The notes beneath the pieces are model-generated. The model had not been told where the DNA came from. It ran no database searches and saw nothing but the letters and a program-made list of their open reading frames with translations. The position numbers and the translations under genes were made by a program. From the NCBI RefSeq assembly GCF_040363165.1, contig NZ_BSRG01000004.1, positions 145,582-209,581 on the forward strand: a stretch of 64,000 nt of DNA. Direction: 5' to 3'. This document shows positions 27,481 to 35,216 of this stretch, piece by piece; the stretch's first letter is position 1, and the number at the start of each line of letters is the position of its first letter. The stretch comes from Thermus sp. LT1-2-5. GTDB taxonomy: Bacteria; Deinococcota; Deinococci; Deinococcales; Thermaceae.

Positions 27481-28092
27481 GTGCGGGTGAAGATCTGCGG
27501 CCTCACCCGCCTCGAGGACGCCCTCCTGGCCGAGGATCTCGGGGCCCACGCCCTGGGTTTCGTCCTCGCCCCGGGCTCGCCCCGGGGGGTTTCGCCCCCA
27601 AGGGTGCGGGAGATAGCCGCAGCCCTGGGGCCCTTGGTGGTGCGGGTGGGGGTCTTCCGGGACCAAGCCCCGGAGGAGGTGCTTCGCCTCATGGAGGAGG
27701 CCCGGCTCCAGGTGGCCCAGCTCCACGGAAAAGAGCCCCCGGAGTGGGCGGAGGCGGTGGGGCGCTTCTATCCCGTGATCAAGGCCTTTTCCCTGGAAGG
27801 CCCCGCCGACCCTGCCTGGGCCGGCTACCCCGCCTGGGCCCTCCTCCTGGATAGCCCCCGGCCCGGCAGCGGCCAGGCCTACCCCCGGGCCTGGGCCGAG
27901 CCCCTCCTGGCCACGGGGAAGCGGGTGATCCTGGCCGGGGGGATCACCCCGGAAAACGCCCCCCAGGCCCTGGCCCTCCGCCCCTACGCCATCGACCTGG
28001 CAAGCGGGGTGGAGGAGGCCCCGGGGGTGAAGAGCCCAAAAAGGCTCGAGGCCCTCTTCGCCCAAGTGCGGGCCTTTATGATGGGGGTGTGA
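27481..28092 (+). CDS. trpF: Phosphoribosylanthranilate isomerase
   Basis: TrpF performs the Amadori step of tryptophan synthesis. The roughly 203-residue (beta/alpha)8 protein starts RVKICGLTRLEDA with the catalytic Cys, contains the catalytic Asp in LLLDSPRPGSG, and ends with the phosphate site ILAGGITPEN and DLASGVEEAPGVKSP. Adjacent GTG codons at 27478 and 27481 are possible starts; the second matches T. thermophilus MRVKICG. It is 12 bases after nrdJ and away from other trp genes. Confidence 0.95.
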   Translation: MRVKICGLTRLEDALLAEDLGAHALGFVLAPGSPRGVSPPRVREIAAALGPLVVRVGVFRDQAPEEVLRLMEEARLQVAQLHGKEPPEWAEAVGRFYPVIKAFSLEGPADPAWAGYPAWALLLDSPRPGSGQAYPRAWAEPLLATGKRVILAGGITPENAPQALALRPYAIDLASGVEEAPGVKSPKRLEALFAQVRAFMMGV

Positions 28093-28874
28093 AGGGCCAC
28101 CCCTTTTACCCCTATCTAGAGGCCCTCTTGCAGGCGGCGAGCCTGGCCCAGGGCATCCACGCCTACTACCTGGCCAAGGGCTTCACCCAGGGGACCAAGT
28201 CCGGCCCCACGGACCTGGTGACCCAGGCGGACCGGGAGGCGGAGGCGGCCATCAAGGACCTCCTCCTTTCCCGCTTCCCCGAGGCGGGGTTCTTGGGGGA
28301 GGAGGGGGGAAGCGAGGGCGGAAAGGCCCTCCGCTTCATCGTGGACCCCTTGGACGGCACGGTGAACTACGCCCACGGCTTCCCCTTTTACGGGGTTTCC
28401 TTGGCCCTGGAGGTGGAAGGGGTCATCCAGGTGGGGGTGGTGCAGGACACCGCCCGGGGAGAAACCTTCTACGCCCTCCGGGGTGGGGGGGCCTACCTGG
28501 ACGGGCGGCCCCTCCGGGTCACGGAGCGGGGGGAGCTTTTGGGAAGCCTCCTCGCCACGGGCTTCCCCTACGATGTGGCCAAGGACCCCGAGAACCTCAC
28601 CTATTTCGCCCGCGCCCTGAGGCGGGGGCTGTTGGTGCGGCGGCCGGGAGCGGCGGCCTTGGACCTGGCCTACGTGGCCGCAGGGCGTCTGGAGGGCTTC
28701 TGGGAGGTGAAGCTCAACCCCTGGGACGTGGCGGCGGGGTGGCTTCTGGTGGAGGAGGCGGGGGGGCGGGTGACGGACCTGGAGGGGAGGCCCTACCGCC
28801 TGGGCCACCGCTACATCGTGGCCACCAACGGGCGCATCCACGAGGCTTTGCTCCGGGTGCTCCGGGAAGACTAG
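28089..28874 (+). CDS. Inositol-monophosphatase-family phosphatase
   Basis: A 261-residue Mg-dependent phosphatase of the SuhB/IMPase family. Metal-binding motifs are GEEGG near 73-77, IVDPLDGTVNYAHGFPF near 84-100 and NPWDVAAGWLLVEEAGG near 215-231. Members act on inositol phosphates, fructose 1,6-bisphosphate, histidinol phosphate or PAP, and the substrate cannot be chosen here; histidinol-phosphatase activity is possible next to trpF. Starts at GTG overlapping the trpF stop (GTGA). Confidence 0.88.
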   Translation: MKGHPFYPYLEALLQAASLAQGIHAYYLAKGFTQGTKSGPTDLVTQADREAEAAIKDLLLSRFPEAGFLGEEGGSEGGKALRFIVDPLDGTVNYAHGFPFYGVSLALEVEGVIQVGVVQDTARGETFYALRGGGAYLDGRPLRVTERGELLGSLLATGFPYDVAKDPENLTYFARALRRGLLVRRPGAAALDLAYVAAGRLEGFWEVKLNPWDVAAGWLLVEEAGGRVTDLEGRPYRLGHRYIVATNGRIHEALLRVLRED

Positions 28875-28883
28875 AATGGGGGC

Positions 28884-29363
28884 ATGGACCTAGAGGCCAA
28901 GAAGAAGGTCCTGAGAAGCTTCACCTACGGGCTTTACGTCCTCACCGCCAGGGACGGCGAGGAGTACGCTGCCGGCACGGTGAACTGGGTGACCCAAGCC
29001 TCCTTCACCCCGCCCCTCATCGCCCTTGGGGTGAAGCGGGATAGCCGCCTCCACGCCCTCATAGAGCGCACGGGGAGGCTCGCCCTCATGACCTTGGCCG
29101 CAGACCAAAAGGCCATCGCCCAGGACTTCTTCAAGCCCACGCAAAGGGAGGGGGACACCCTAAACGGCCACCCCTTCGTCCCCTCCCCCACCTTCGGCCT
29201 GCCCCTCCTCACCGAGCTTCCCTATTGGCTCGAGGCCGAAGTACGCCACCTCTATCCCGGGGGGGACCACAGCCTGGTGGTGGCGGAGGTGGTGGAGGCG
29301 GGGGTGCGGTACGAGGCCAAGCCCCTGGTGATGTGGGACACGGGTTGGTTCTACGGGGGCTAG
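28884..29363 (+). CDS. Flavin reductase-like FMN-binding protein
   Basis: The 159-residue product fits the flavin reductase-like split-barrel family: KKVLRSFTYGLYVLTARDG, then GTVNWVTQASFTPPLIALGVKRDS, which lines the FMN site. It is probably a cytoplasmic NAD(P)H:FMN oxidoreductase or an FMN protein of unknown partner. TAGAAT (28872-28877), which includes the previous stop codon, lies six bases before the ATG, indicating a leaderless start. It shares a CTAG stop overlap with convergent mutM. Confidence 0.85.
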   Translation: MDLEAKKKVLRSFTYGLYVLTARDGEEYAAGTVNWVTQASFTPPLIALGVKRDSRLHALIERTGRLALMTLAADQKAIAQDFFKPTQREGDTLNGHPFVPSPTFGLPLLTELPYWLEAEVRHLYPGGDHSLVVAEVVEAGVRYEAKPLVMWDTGWFYGG

Positions 29364-30154
29364 GCCTGGCAGCGGGGGCAGAAGTGGGTGCTCCTGCCCC
29401 CCACCACCTCCCGCCGGATGGGTCCGCCGCAGGCGGGGCAGGGGAGGCCAGACCGCCCGTAGACGGCGTGGCGCTCGTGAAAGCTACCCGGAAGCCCGTC
29501 CGGCTGCCGGTAGCTTTGGTCGGAGAGCGTGCTTCCCCCTAGGGCCACCGCCTCGGACAACACCTCCCTTAGCGCCCGGTAAAGCCTTTCCCCCTCGGCG
29601 GCGCTTAGGGATGAGGCCCGCCGCAGGGGGCTTAGCCGGGCCCGGAAGAGGGCCTCGTCGGCGTAGATGTTCCCCACCCCCGCCGCCAGGGTCTGGTCCA
29701 GGAGGAGGGCCTTGAGGGGCCTTTGGCTCCGGGCCAGGCCCTGGAGGAAGCCCGTGAGGGTGAAGGCCTCGGAGAGGGGCTCGGGGCCGAGGCGGTTTAG
29801 GAGGGGGATTTCCCGGTAGTCCCCCTGCCGCACCACGAGGATGCGGCCAAAGCGCCGGGGGTCGTGGAAGTGGAGGCGTAACCCCTCCAGCTCCCAGGTG
29901 AGGCGGGTATGGGGGGTGAGCTCCAGGCGGAACCCCCCGGTCATCCCCAGGTGCACCACCATCTCCAGGCCCTGGGAGAGGGCGAAGAGGAGGAACTTCC
30001 CCCGGCGGCCGATCCCCTCCACCCGCTTTTCCACCGCCTCCTCCACGTTGCGGTAGCGCTCCGGGTCCCGGTGGCGCACCGCCAGGACCCGCCTTCCCAA
30101 GACCAGGGGGAGGAGGCGCCTCCGGGTGGTTTCCACCTCGGGAAGCTCAGGCAC
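29360..30154 (-). CDS. mutM: Formamidopyrimidine-DNA glycosylase
   Basis: MutM/Fpg removes 8-oxoguanine and FaPy lesions. The 264-residue protein starts MPELPEVETTRR, giving the catalytic Pro after Met removal and Glu, has the Lys in GRRGKFLLF near 53, LLDQTLAAGVGNIYADEALF in the helix-two-turns-helix, and a C-terminal zinc finger CPACGG...FCPRC. It is the last gene of a four-gene run starting with PCD and overlaps the DCC gene by eight bases. Confidence 0.97.
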   Translation of the reverse strand: MPELPEVETTRRRLLPLVLGRRVLAVRHRDPERYRNVEEAVEKRVEGIGRRGKFLLFALSQGLEMVVHLGMTGGFRLELTPHTRLTWELEGLRLHFHDPRRFGRILVVRQGDYREIPLLNRLGPEPLSEAFTLTGFLQGLARSQRPLKALLLDQTLAAGVGNIYADEALFRARLSPLRRASSLSAAEGERLYRALREVLSEAVALGGSTLSDQSYRQPDGLPGSFHERHAVYGRSGLPCPACGGPIRREVVGGRSTHFCPRCQA

Positions 30155-30458
30155 GGGGCCTCCGCGCCGCCAGGAAGCGGTAGAGCCTATCTCCCAAGCC
30201 CCAGGGCTTTAGGAGGAGGAGGAAGGGGTAGAGGGGGAGGAGAAGGGGCAGGCGGCGGGCCAGGTGGAGGAGGGCCCCGTAGCCGCGGTAGACCCTTCTC
30301 CCCTCCAGGACGTGGAGCTCCCGGAGGAGGTCCTCGGGGTCCAGGTCCCGGGCCGCTTGGAGGGGCTCCACCCTAAGGCCTCGCCCCAGGTCTAGGGCCT
30401 TAAGGACCCCGCCCAAGGCCCGGCAGTAAGGGCACTGGGCGTCAATCAGCACCCGCAT
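30147..30458 (-). CDS. DCC-family thiol-disulfide oxidoreductase-like protein (DUF393)
   Basis: A small 103-residue protein that begins MRVLIDAQCPYCRALGG, where Asp and the CxxC pair form the DCC signature. A hydrophobic stretch (about 68-85) and a basic C-terminus follow. The biochemical role of DCC proteins is poorly known. It overlaps the thioesterase gene upstream by 17 bases and mutM downstream by eight. Confidence 0.78.
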   Translation of the reverse strand: MRVLIDAQCPYCRALGGVLKALDLGRGLRVEPLQAARDLDPEDLLRELHVLEGRRVYRGYGALLHLARRLPLLLPLYPFLLLLKPWGLGDRLYRFLAARRPRA

Positions 30459-30819
30459 GGGCCTCCACGGGGACGGGCTCCCCCTTCTCGTTCACCGCCA
30501 CGTAGGTAAGGGTGCCCTTGGTGGCCAAGGTCCGGCCGTTTTCCTGGCCGAAGCGCTCCTTGTAGACCTCCACTTCCACGGTTAAGGAGGTACGCCCCAC
30601 CCGCACCACCCGGGCCACCACCTCCAGGAGGTCCCCCGTGCGGATGGGAACCTTGAACTCCACGCTCCCCACCGCCACGGTGACCACGGGCTTCTTGGCG
30701 TAGCGGGCGGCGGCGTAGGAGCCCACCTTGTCCATCAGGCCCAGGACGAAGCCGCCAAAAGCCGCCCCCAAGGGGTTGGTGTGCTCGGGGAAGACGAGCT
30801 CGAGGGTCCGCGCCTCCAT
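30442..30819 (-). CDS. Acyl-CoA thioesterase, hotdog fold (YciA-like)
   Basis: The 125-residue hotdog protein has FPEHTNPLGAAFGGFVLGLMDKVG near residues 10-33, holding the Asp/Asn catalytic region of acyl-CoA thioesterases, and TKGTLTYVAVNEKGEPVPV near the end. It likely hydrolyses acyl-CoA esters in the cytoplasm. It lies nine bases downstream of the PCD gene and shares its operon. Confidence 0.85.
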   Translation of the reverse strand: MEARTLELVFPEHTNPLGAAFGGFVLGLMDKVGSYAAARYAKKPVVTVAVGSVEFKVPIRTGDLLEVVARVVRVGRTSLTVEVEVYKERFGQENGRTLATKGTLTYVAVNEKGEPVPVEAHAGAD

Positions 30820-30828
30820 GCCCTTAGC

Positions 30829-31065
30829 CTACAGGAGGGCGTCCGTGAGGCGGGCCATCTCCTCGTCCTTCGCCGTGATGCCCCCGGCGCTGTGGGTCCA
30901 CCACTCCACCTCCACCCTGCCCCACTCCACGGTGAGGCGGGGGTGGTGCCCCTGGGCCTCGGCCAGCTCTCCCACCCGGTTGGCGAAGGCCAGGGCCTCC
31001 CGGAAGTCCTTGAAGCGGAAGACCTTGGCGAGCCGCTTGGGGTTTTCCCGCACCTCCCAGTCCAT
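30829..31065 (-). CDS. Pterin-4a-carbinolamine dehydratase
   Basis: A 78-residue protein with the PCD signature HHPRLTVEWGRVEVEWWTHS and a terminal MARLTDALL. PCD recycles oxidised pterin cofactor of aromatic amino-acid hydroxylases, and in bacteria without hydroxylases it can have other roles. TACCCT (minus, 31077-31072) lies six bases before the ATG. The gene is separated from the upstream tRNA by a terminator. Confidence 0.9.
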   Translation of the reverse strand: MDWEVRENPKRLAKVFRFKDFREALAFANRVGELAEAQGHHPRLTVEWGRVEVEWWTHSAGGITAKDEEMARLTDALL

Positions 31066-31077
31066 GCCCTAAGGGTA

Positions 31078-31110
31078 AAGCGAAACCCCCCGGGCCATTG
31101 TGCCCGGGGG
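31078..31110 (-). terminator. Rho-independent terminator of the initiator tRNA gene
   Basis: Nine-base arms CCCCCGGGC and GCCCGGGGG flank a six-base loop directly after the tRNA on the minus strand, followed by GTTTCGCTTT. The T tract is interrupted, yet position and stem strength support termination. Confidence 0.8.
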
Positions 31111-31115
31111 CCTTT

Positions 31116-31192
<77 letters not shown>

Positions 31193-31195
31193 TCG

Positions 31196-31233
31196 CCATC
31201 CTTAACTATAGTGAAGGATGGCACCTTTGTCAA
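31196..31233 (-). promoter_or_regulatory. Strong promoter of initiator tRNA with a palindrome around its -10
   Basis: On the minus strand TTGACA (31233-31228), exactly 17 bases and TATAGT (31210-31205) match consensus. CCATCCTT (31196-31203) and AAGGATGG (31214-31221) form a perfect 8-base inverted repeat with the -10 in its loop, positioned to act as an operator. Confidence 0.8.
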
Positions 31234-31272
31234 GGAGGGCGGGGCTTGCCTTGCAAACTCCACCAAAGAGCG

Positions 31273-31301
31273 TTGACCCTTTGACCTAGCCGCCCCAGAA
31301 T
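31273..31301 (+). promoter_or_regulatory. Leaderless mtaB promoter
   Basis: TTGACC (31273-31278), a 17-base spacer and CAGAAT (31296-31301) lie seven bases before GTG 31309. A second TTGACC at 31281-31286 repeats eight bases on, too close to the -10 to be the -35. Confidence 0.75.
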
Positions 31302-31308
31302 AGGAAGG

Positions 31309-32607
31309 GTGCGCGCTGCCTTCCGCACCTTAGGGTGCAAGGTCAACCAGGTGGAAACCGAAGCCCTCTTGGGCTTTCTTAAGGCGTTGGAGCCCCAGGT
31401 GGTGCCCCTGGAGGAGGGGGCCGACCTCGTGGTCATCAACACCTGTGCCGTCACCACCACCGCCGAGGCGGACGCCAGGAAGGAGGTCCGCCGGGCCCGG
31501 CGGGCCAACCCCAACGCCTTCATCGTGGTCACGGGGTGCTACGCCGAGCTCGCCCCCGAGCAAATCCGGGAGCTGGGGGCGGACGTGGTGGTGCCCAATA
31601 GCCGTAAGGCGGAGCTTCCCAAGGTCATCCTGGAGCACTTCGGCCTCCCCTCGGACCCCATCACCACCCCTCCCAACGAGTTCTGGGGGGCGGGGGAAAG
31701 GGGGCTTTTAAATAGCCGGGTGCGGGCCTTTTTGAAGGTGCAAGACGGCTGCCAGGTGGGGTGCGCCTACTGCATCATCCCGAGACTTCGCGGCAAGGAG
31801 CGCCACCGGGACCACCAGGACGCCTTGGCTGAAGCGGAGGCCCTGCTAAGGATGGGCATCAAGGAAATCGTCCTCACCGGGGTGCGCCTGGGGAGCTACC
31901 GGGGGCATCCTAAGGGCATCGCCGGGCTCGTGGAGGACCTTTACCACCTGGGGGCCAAGGTGCGGCTTTCCTCCATAGAGCCCGAGGACACGGGGGAGGA
32001 CCTCCTCAGGGTCATCGCCCGCTACGCCCCTGCGGTCCGGCCCCACCTGCACCTTTCCTTGCAGACGGGTTCGGACCGGCTCCTTAAGCTCATGGGCCGC
32101 CGCTACGACAAGGCTTACTACCGAAGCCTGGTGCAAAGGGCCTACGAGCTCATCCCGGGCTTCGCCCTCACCACCGACGTCATCGCTGGCCTGCCCACGG
32201 AAACCGAGGAGGAGCACCGGGAAACCCTGGCTTTCCTGGAAGAGCTGAGGCCCACCCGGGTCCACGCCTTCACCTACACCCCAAGGCCCAAGACCCGGGC
32301 CGCCTCCATGCCCCAGGTGCCCCCGGAGGTGCGCAAGCGCCGCACCAAGGAGCTCATCGCCTTGGCCCAGCGCCTGGCGGAAGAGCGCCTGAGGCCCAAG
32401 CTGGGGGGGGAGGTGGAGGTCTTGGTGGAGCGCCTTCAAGGCGGGCACGCCCTGGGCCACACCCCCGACTACTACGAAGCCCGCCTCACGGGCTCGGCCC
32501 GTCCAGGAGATACCGTTTGGGCCCGGGTGGAAGGGGTGGAAGGGTACACCCTCCTGGGCCAGGTGGTGGGGATCAAAGAGGGGCTTTTGGAGCTCCCCAT
32601 AAGGTAG
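31309..32607 (+). CDS. mtaB: tRNA-t6A37 methylthiotransferase MtaB
   Basis: MtaB adds methylthio groups to t6A37 of tRNAs reading ANN codons. The 432-residue radical-SAM protein has the UPF0004 cysteines (GCKVNQVETE, INTCAVT, GCYAE) for one Fe-S cluster, the radical-SAM motif CQVGCAYC (Cx3Cx2C) near 144-151 for the second, and a TRAM-like C-terminus. The start is GTG, defined by the promoter seven bases upstream. The branch (MtaB versus MiaB or RimO) is called from overall sequence impression. Confidence 0.9.
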   Translation: MRAAFRTLGCKVNQVETEALLGFLKALEPQVVPLEEGADLVVINTCAVTTTAEADARKEVRRARRANPNAFIVVTGCYAELAPEQIRELGADVVVPNSRKAELPKVILEHFGLPSDPITTPPNEFWGAGERGLLNSRVRAFLKVQDGCQVGCAYCIIPRLRGKERHRDHQDALAEAEALLRMGIKEIVLTGVRLGSYRGHPKGIAGLVEDLYHLGAKVRLSSIEPEDTGEDLLRVIARYAPAVRPHLHLSLQTGSDRLLKLMGRRYDKAYYRSLVQRAYELIPGFALTTDVIAGLPTETEEEHRETLAFLEELRPTRVHAFTYTPRPKTRAASMPQVPPEVRKRRTKELIALAQRLAEERLRPKLGGEVEVLVERLQGGHALGHTPDYYEARLTGSARPGDTVWARVEGVEGYTLLGQVVGIKEGLLELPIR

Positions 32608-32616
32608 ACTTTTCCC

Positions 32617-32940
32617 ATGGACTGCGTGTTTTGCCGCATCATCCGGGGGGAGCTTCCCTCGCGCAAGGTCTACGAGGACGAAGCGTTTGTGGCCTTCCAC
32701 GACATCCGGCCCAAGGCGCCGGTGCACGTTCTGGTGGTGCCCAAGGAGCACGTGGAGAAGCTTTCCGACTACCCCGATAACGAAGAGGGGGAAAGGAAGC
32801 TTGGGGCTTTGTTCCGCACCGCCAACCGGGTGGCGCGGCTCCTAGGGCTTCCCGGCTACAAGGTCCAGGTGCACGTGGGGGAGAAGGGCGGTCAGGAGGT
32901 CTTCCACGTGCACGTGCACGTTATGGGGAGCCCCGCTTGA
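32617..32940 (+). CDS. HIT-family (histidine triad) nucleotide hydrolase
   Basis: The 107-residue Hint-type protein starts MDCVFCRIIRGELPSRKVYED and ends with the triad HVHVHVMGSP. It hydrolyses adenosine phosphoramidates such as AMP-lysine. TAGACT (32605-32610) lies six bases before the ATG. The 3' end overlaps the convergent phosphoesterase gene by 20 bases. Confidence 0.93.
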   Translation: MDCVFCRIIRGELPSRKVYEDEAFVAFHDIRPKAPVHVLVVPKEHVEKLSDYPDNEEGERKLGALFRTANRVARLLGLPGYKVQVHVGEKGGQEVFHVHVHVMGSPA

Positions 32941-33688
32941 GAAGAAAGCGGTCCAGCACCCGGCCTTCAGGGTCTAGGGCGTAGCCTTGGAGGGTGGTTT
33001 CCGTGGCCTCCAAGAACAGGGCGTGGTGGGCCACGTTCAGGGACTGGCTGAAGGGGAGGGGCACCCGGGTGGGGTAAAGAGGGGCGCCCCCGCCCCCCAG
33101 AACCAGGTGGGTGGTGGGTCCCACCCGGAGCCTTTCGTAGTGGTGGTCGTGCCCGGCCAGGACCAGGGGGACTTCCGCGCGGCGCAAAAGGGGCTCCAGC
33201 AGGCTCCGCAAGAGGGGGCTTCCCCCGTGCAGGCCGGACGAGTAAAGGGGGCGGTGTAGGACCACGACCCGCCAAGGGGCGGAGGAGGTGGCCAGGGCCT
33301 CTTGTAGCCAAGCCTTTTGCTCCCGAAGAGAGGCTTCGGTGTACAGGAAAAAGAACTCTAGGGCGCCAAGGCGTAGGCGGTAGAAGGGTTTGGCTAGGCC
33401 AAAGCGTCGGAGCTGCTGGGCTAAGGCGGGGGCGTCGTGGTTGCCAAAGGCCGGGTAGAGGGGCAGGGTGGGGAGGTCCTGGAGAAACCGCTCCACCACT
33501 TGGCCCCGGGGGTAGAAGTTGTCCCCCACGGTGAGGAGGGCCAGGAGGGGCTGTTTTCCGTGTGCGTTCCGCAGAAGGGCCGCCACCTGGACCCTTCCTG
33601 GGGTATCGGCCCCCCAGTCGCCGAAGACCGCCACCCGGGCTGCGTGGGCCTGGAGGAGGAAGAGGAGGGCGAGGAGGGCCCGGAACAC
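32921..33688 (-). CDS. Secreted metallophosphoesterase (purple acid phosphatase-like)
   Basis: The 255-residue protein has a signal peptide (MFRALLALLFLLQAHA) and the five metal-binding motifs GDWG, GDN, GNHD, LHRPLY and GHDHHYE of calcineurin-like, purple-acid-phosphatase-type enzymes. It probably hydrolyses phosphate esters in the periplasm. Start is GTG 33688, three bases after the bifunctional-nuclease-like gene, so the two form an operon. Confidence 0.85.
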   Translation of the reverse strand: MFRALLALLFLLQAHAARVAVFGDWGADTPGRVQVAALLRNAHGKQPLLALLTVGDNFYPRGQVVERFLQDLPTLPLYPAFGNHDAPALAQQLRRFGLAKPFYRLRLGALEFFFLYTEASLREQKAWLQEALATSSAPWRVVVLHRPLYSSGLHGGSPLLRSLLEPLLRRAEVPLVLAGHDHHYERLRVGPTTHLVLGGGGAPLYPTRVPLPFSQSLNVAHHALFLEATETTLQGYALDPEGRVLDRFLLKRGSP

Positions 33689-33691
33689 GGG

Positions 33692-34120
33692 CTAGGCTTC
33701 CGCTGCCCCGTGGGGCTTGAGGCTTGCCTCCTCCACCCCTGCCTTCTCCACCACGTCCTCCGCCACCAGGATGGGGGCTCCCACCCGGAGGGCCAGGGCC
33801 ATGGCGTCGGAGGGGCGGGCGTCCACCTCTAGCTCAATCCCCCGGTGTTCCAGGATGAGCCGGGCGTAAAAGGTGCCGTCTTTCAGATCGGTGATCTCCA
33901 CCCGCTTGAGCTTTCCCTGGAGCATGTCCATCACGGACAGGAGAAGGTCTGGGGTGAGGGGGCGGGGAGGCTTTTCCCCTTGCAGGGCCACCACGATGTG
34001 GTGGGCCTCGAGGGGACCAATCACAATGGGAAGGAGCTTGTCGTTCTCCGTCCTGAGCAGGACCACCACGCTGCCGTTTTGCGGGTCCACGCCCAGGGTT
34101 TCAATCTTGGCGTGTAGCAT
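33692..34120 (-). CDS. Bifunctional nuclease family protein (DUF151)
   Basis: A 142-residue DUF151 protein: LLRTENDKLLPIVIGPLEAHHIVVALQG and LEVDARPSDAMALALRVGAPILVAEDV are the conserved blocks. The family is named after a plant protein with combined RNase and DNase activity; bacterial function is uncertain. TATACT (34132-34127 on the minus strand) lies six bases before the ATG and overlaps the -10 of the divergent gene. Confidence 0.87.
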   Translation of the reverse strand: MLHAKIETLGVDPQNGSVVVLLRTENDKLLPIVIGPLEAHHIVVALQGEKPPRPLTPDLLLSVMDMLQGKLKRVEITDLKDGTFYARLILEHRGIELEVDARPSDAMALALRVGAPILVAEDVVEKAGVEEASLKPHGAAEA

Positions 34121-34136
34121 ACTTTGAGTATAGACT
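34107..34136. promoter_or_regulatory. Overlapping divergent -10 elements
   Basis: Plus strand: TTGGCG (34107-34112), 18 bases, TAGACT (34131-34136), six bases before GTG 34143. Minus strand: TATACT (34132-34127), six bases before ATG 34120. The two hexamers share two bases, so RNA polymerase can hardly open both at once. Confidence 0.55.
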
Positions 34137-34142
34137 GGCGGC

Positions 34143-34679
34143 GTGAGGACCTACCCTGTGGAGATCGCCGGGGTCAAGCGGGAGCTTCCCATCGTCCAGG
34201 TGGGCCCGGACGTGGCCGTGGCCCTTTTGAACCTCTTGGGGGACACCGAGCTCACCGAGGCCGCCGCCGAGGAGTTGGCCAAGCGCCTCCCTTCCGAGGT
34301 GGAGACCCTGGTCACCCCAGAGGTCAAGGCGGTGCCCTTGGCCCACGCCCTTTCCCGCATCACGGGGAAGCCCTACGTGGTGGCCCGCAAGACGGAGAAG
34401 CCCTACATGATCAACCCCGTGAGCCGCCAGGTGCTCTCCATCACCACGGGCAAGCCCCAGCTTTTGGTGCTGGACGGAGCCGATGTTCCCCTCATCCGGG
34501 GGAAGAAGGTGGCCATCGTGGACGATGTGGTTTCCACCGGCTCCACCCTTTCTGGGCTGAGGGAGCTCATCGAGAGCGTGGGGGGGCAGGTGGTGGCGGT
34601 CCTGGCGGTCTTCACCGAGGGCACGCCCAGGCAGGACGTCATCGCCCTGGGCCACCTGCCCCTTTTTAAGCCGGAGTAG
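34143..34679 (+). CDS. Purine-type phosphoribosyltransferase
   Basis: The 178-residue protein has a canonical PRPP-binding loop [13 protein letters not shown] near 120-132 and a purine-PRTase hood ([20 protein letters not shown]). It resembles adenine or xanthine phosphoribosyltransferase, salvaging a base with PRPP. The GTG start follows a leaderless -10. A paralogue follows ten bases later. Confidence 0.85.
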   Translation: MRTYPVEIAGVKRELPIVQVGPDVAVALLNLLGDTELTEAAAEELAKRLPSEVETLVTPEVKAVPLAHALSRITGKPYVVARKTEKPYMINPVSRQVLSITTGKPQLLVLDGADVPLIRGKKVAIVDDVVSTGSTLSGLRELIESVGGQVVAVLAVFTEGTPRQDVIALGHLPLFKPE

Positions 34680-34688
34680 GAGGGCTTT

Positions 34689-35216
34689 ATGGAAACCTAT
34701 CCCATCGCCATCGGCGGCGTAACCCGGCATGTGCCCCTGATTGAGCCCCTACCGGGGCGGCGCATCCCCTTGGTGGAGTTTTTGGGGGACCCGGAACTGG
34801 TGCGGGCCGCGGCCTTGGCCCTTAGGCCCTTGGTGCCCAAGGAAACCGAGGTTCTCTTCACCACGGAAACGAGCCCCATCCCCCTCACCCACGTGTTGGC
34901 GGAGGAGATGGGCCTGCCCTACGTGGTGGCCCGCCGCCGCCGCCGCCCCTACATGGAAGACCCCATCATCCAGGAGGTGCAGACCCTCACCCTCGGGGTG
35001 GGGGAGGTGCTTTGGTTGGACCGCCGCTTCGCCGAAAAGCTCTTGAACCAGAAGGTGGCCCTTATTTCCGACGTGGTTTCTAGCGGCGAAACCATGCGGG
35101 CCATGGAGCGCATGGTTCAAAGGGCCGGGGGACGGGTGGTGGCGCGCTTGGCTGCCTTCCGCCAGGGAAGCCCGGCCTTGGATGTGATTACCGTGGCGGA
35201 GCTACCAGTGCTGTAG
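34689..35216 (+). CDS. Phosphoribosyltransferase paralogue with altered PRPP loop
   Basis: The 175-residue product aligns end to end with its upstream neighbour (METYPIAIGGVTRHVPLIEP against [20 protein letters not shown]). Its PRPP loop reads VALISDVVSSGET: the first of the two Asp residues is Ser, and Glu replaces the Ser/Thr. It may be non-catalytic, possibly regulatory or a heterodimer partner. AGGAGGG precedes the ATG. The end overlaps the convergent HAD gene by 29 bases. Confidence 0.8.
   Translation: METYPIAIGGVTRHVPLIEPLPGRRIPLVEFLGDPELVRAAALALRPLVPKETEVLFTTETSPIPLTHVLAEEMGLPYVVARRRRRPYMEDPIIQEVQTLTLGVGEVLWLDRRFAEKLLNQKVALISDVVSSGETMRAMERMVQRAGGRVVARLAAFRQGSPALDVITVAELPVL

Noticed and set aside
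24388..28065. Very long minus-strand open frame (over 1200 codons) opposite nrdJ and trpF
   Set aside because: It is the shadow of GC-rich codon bias: the plus strand encodes clear reductase, intein and TrpF motifs, while the minus-strand product is low-complexity Gly/His/Leu-rich sequence without motifs.
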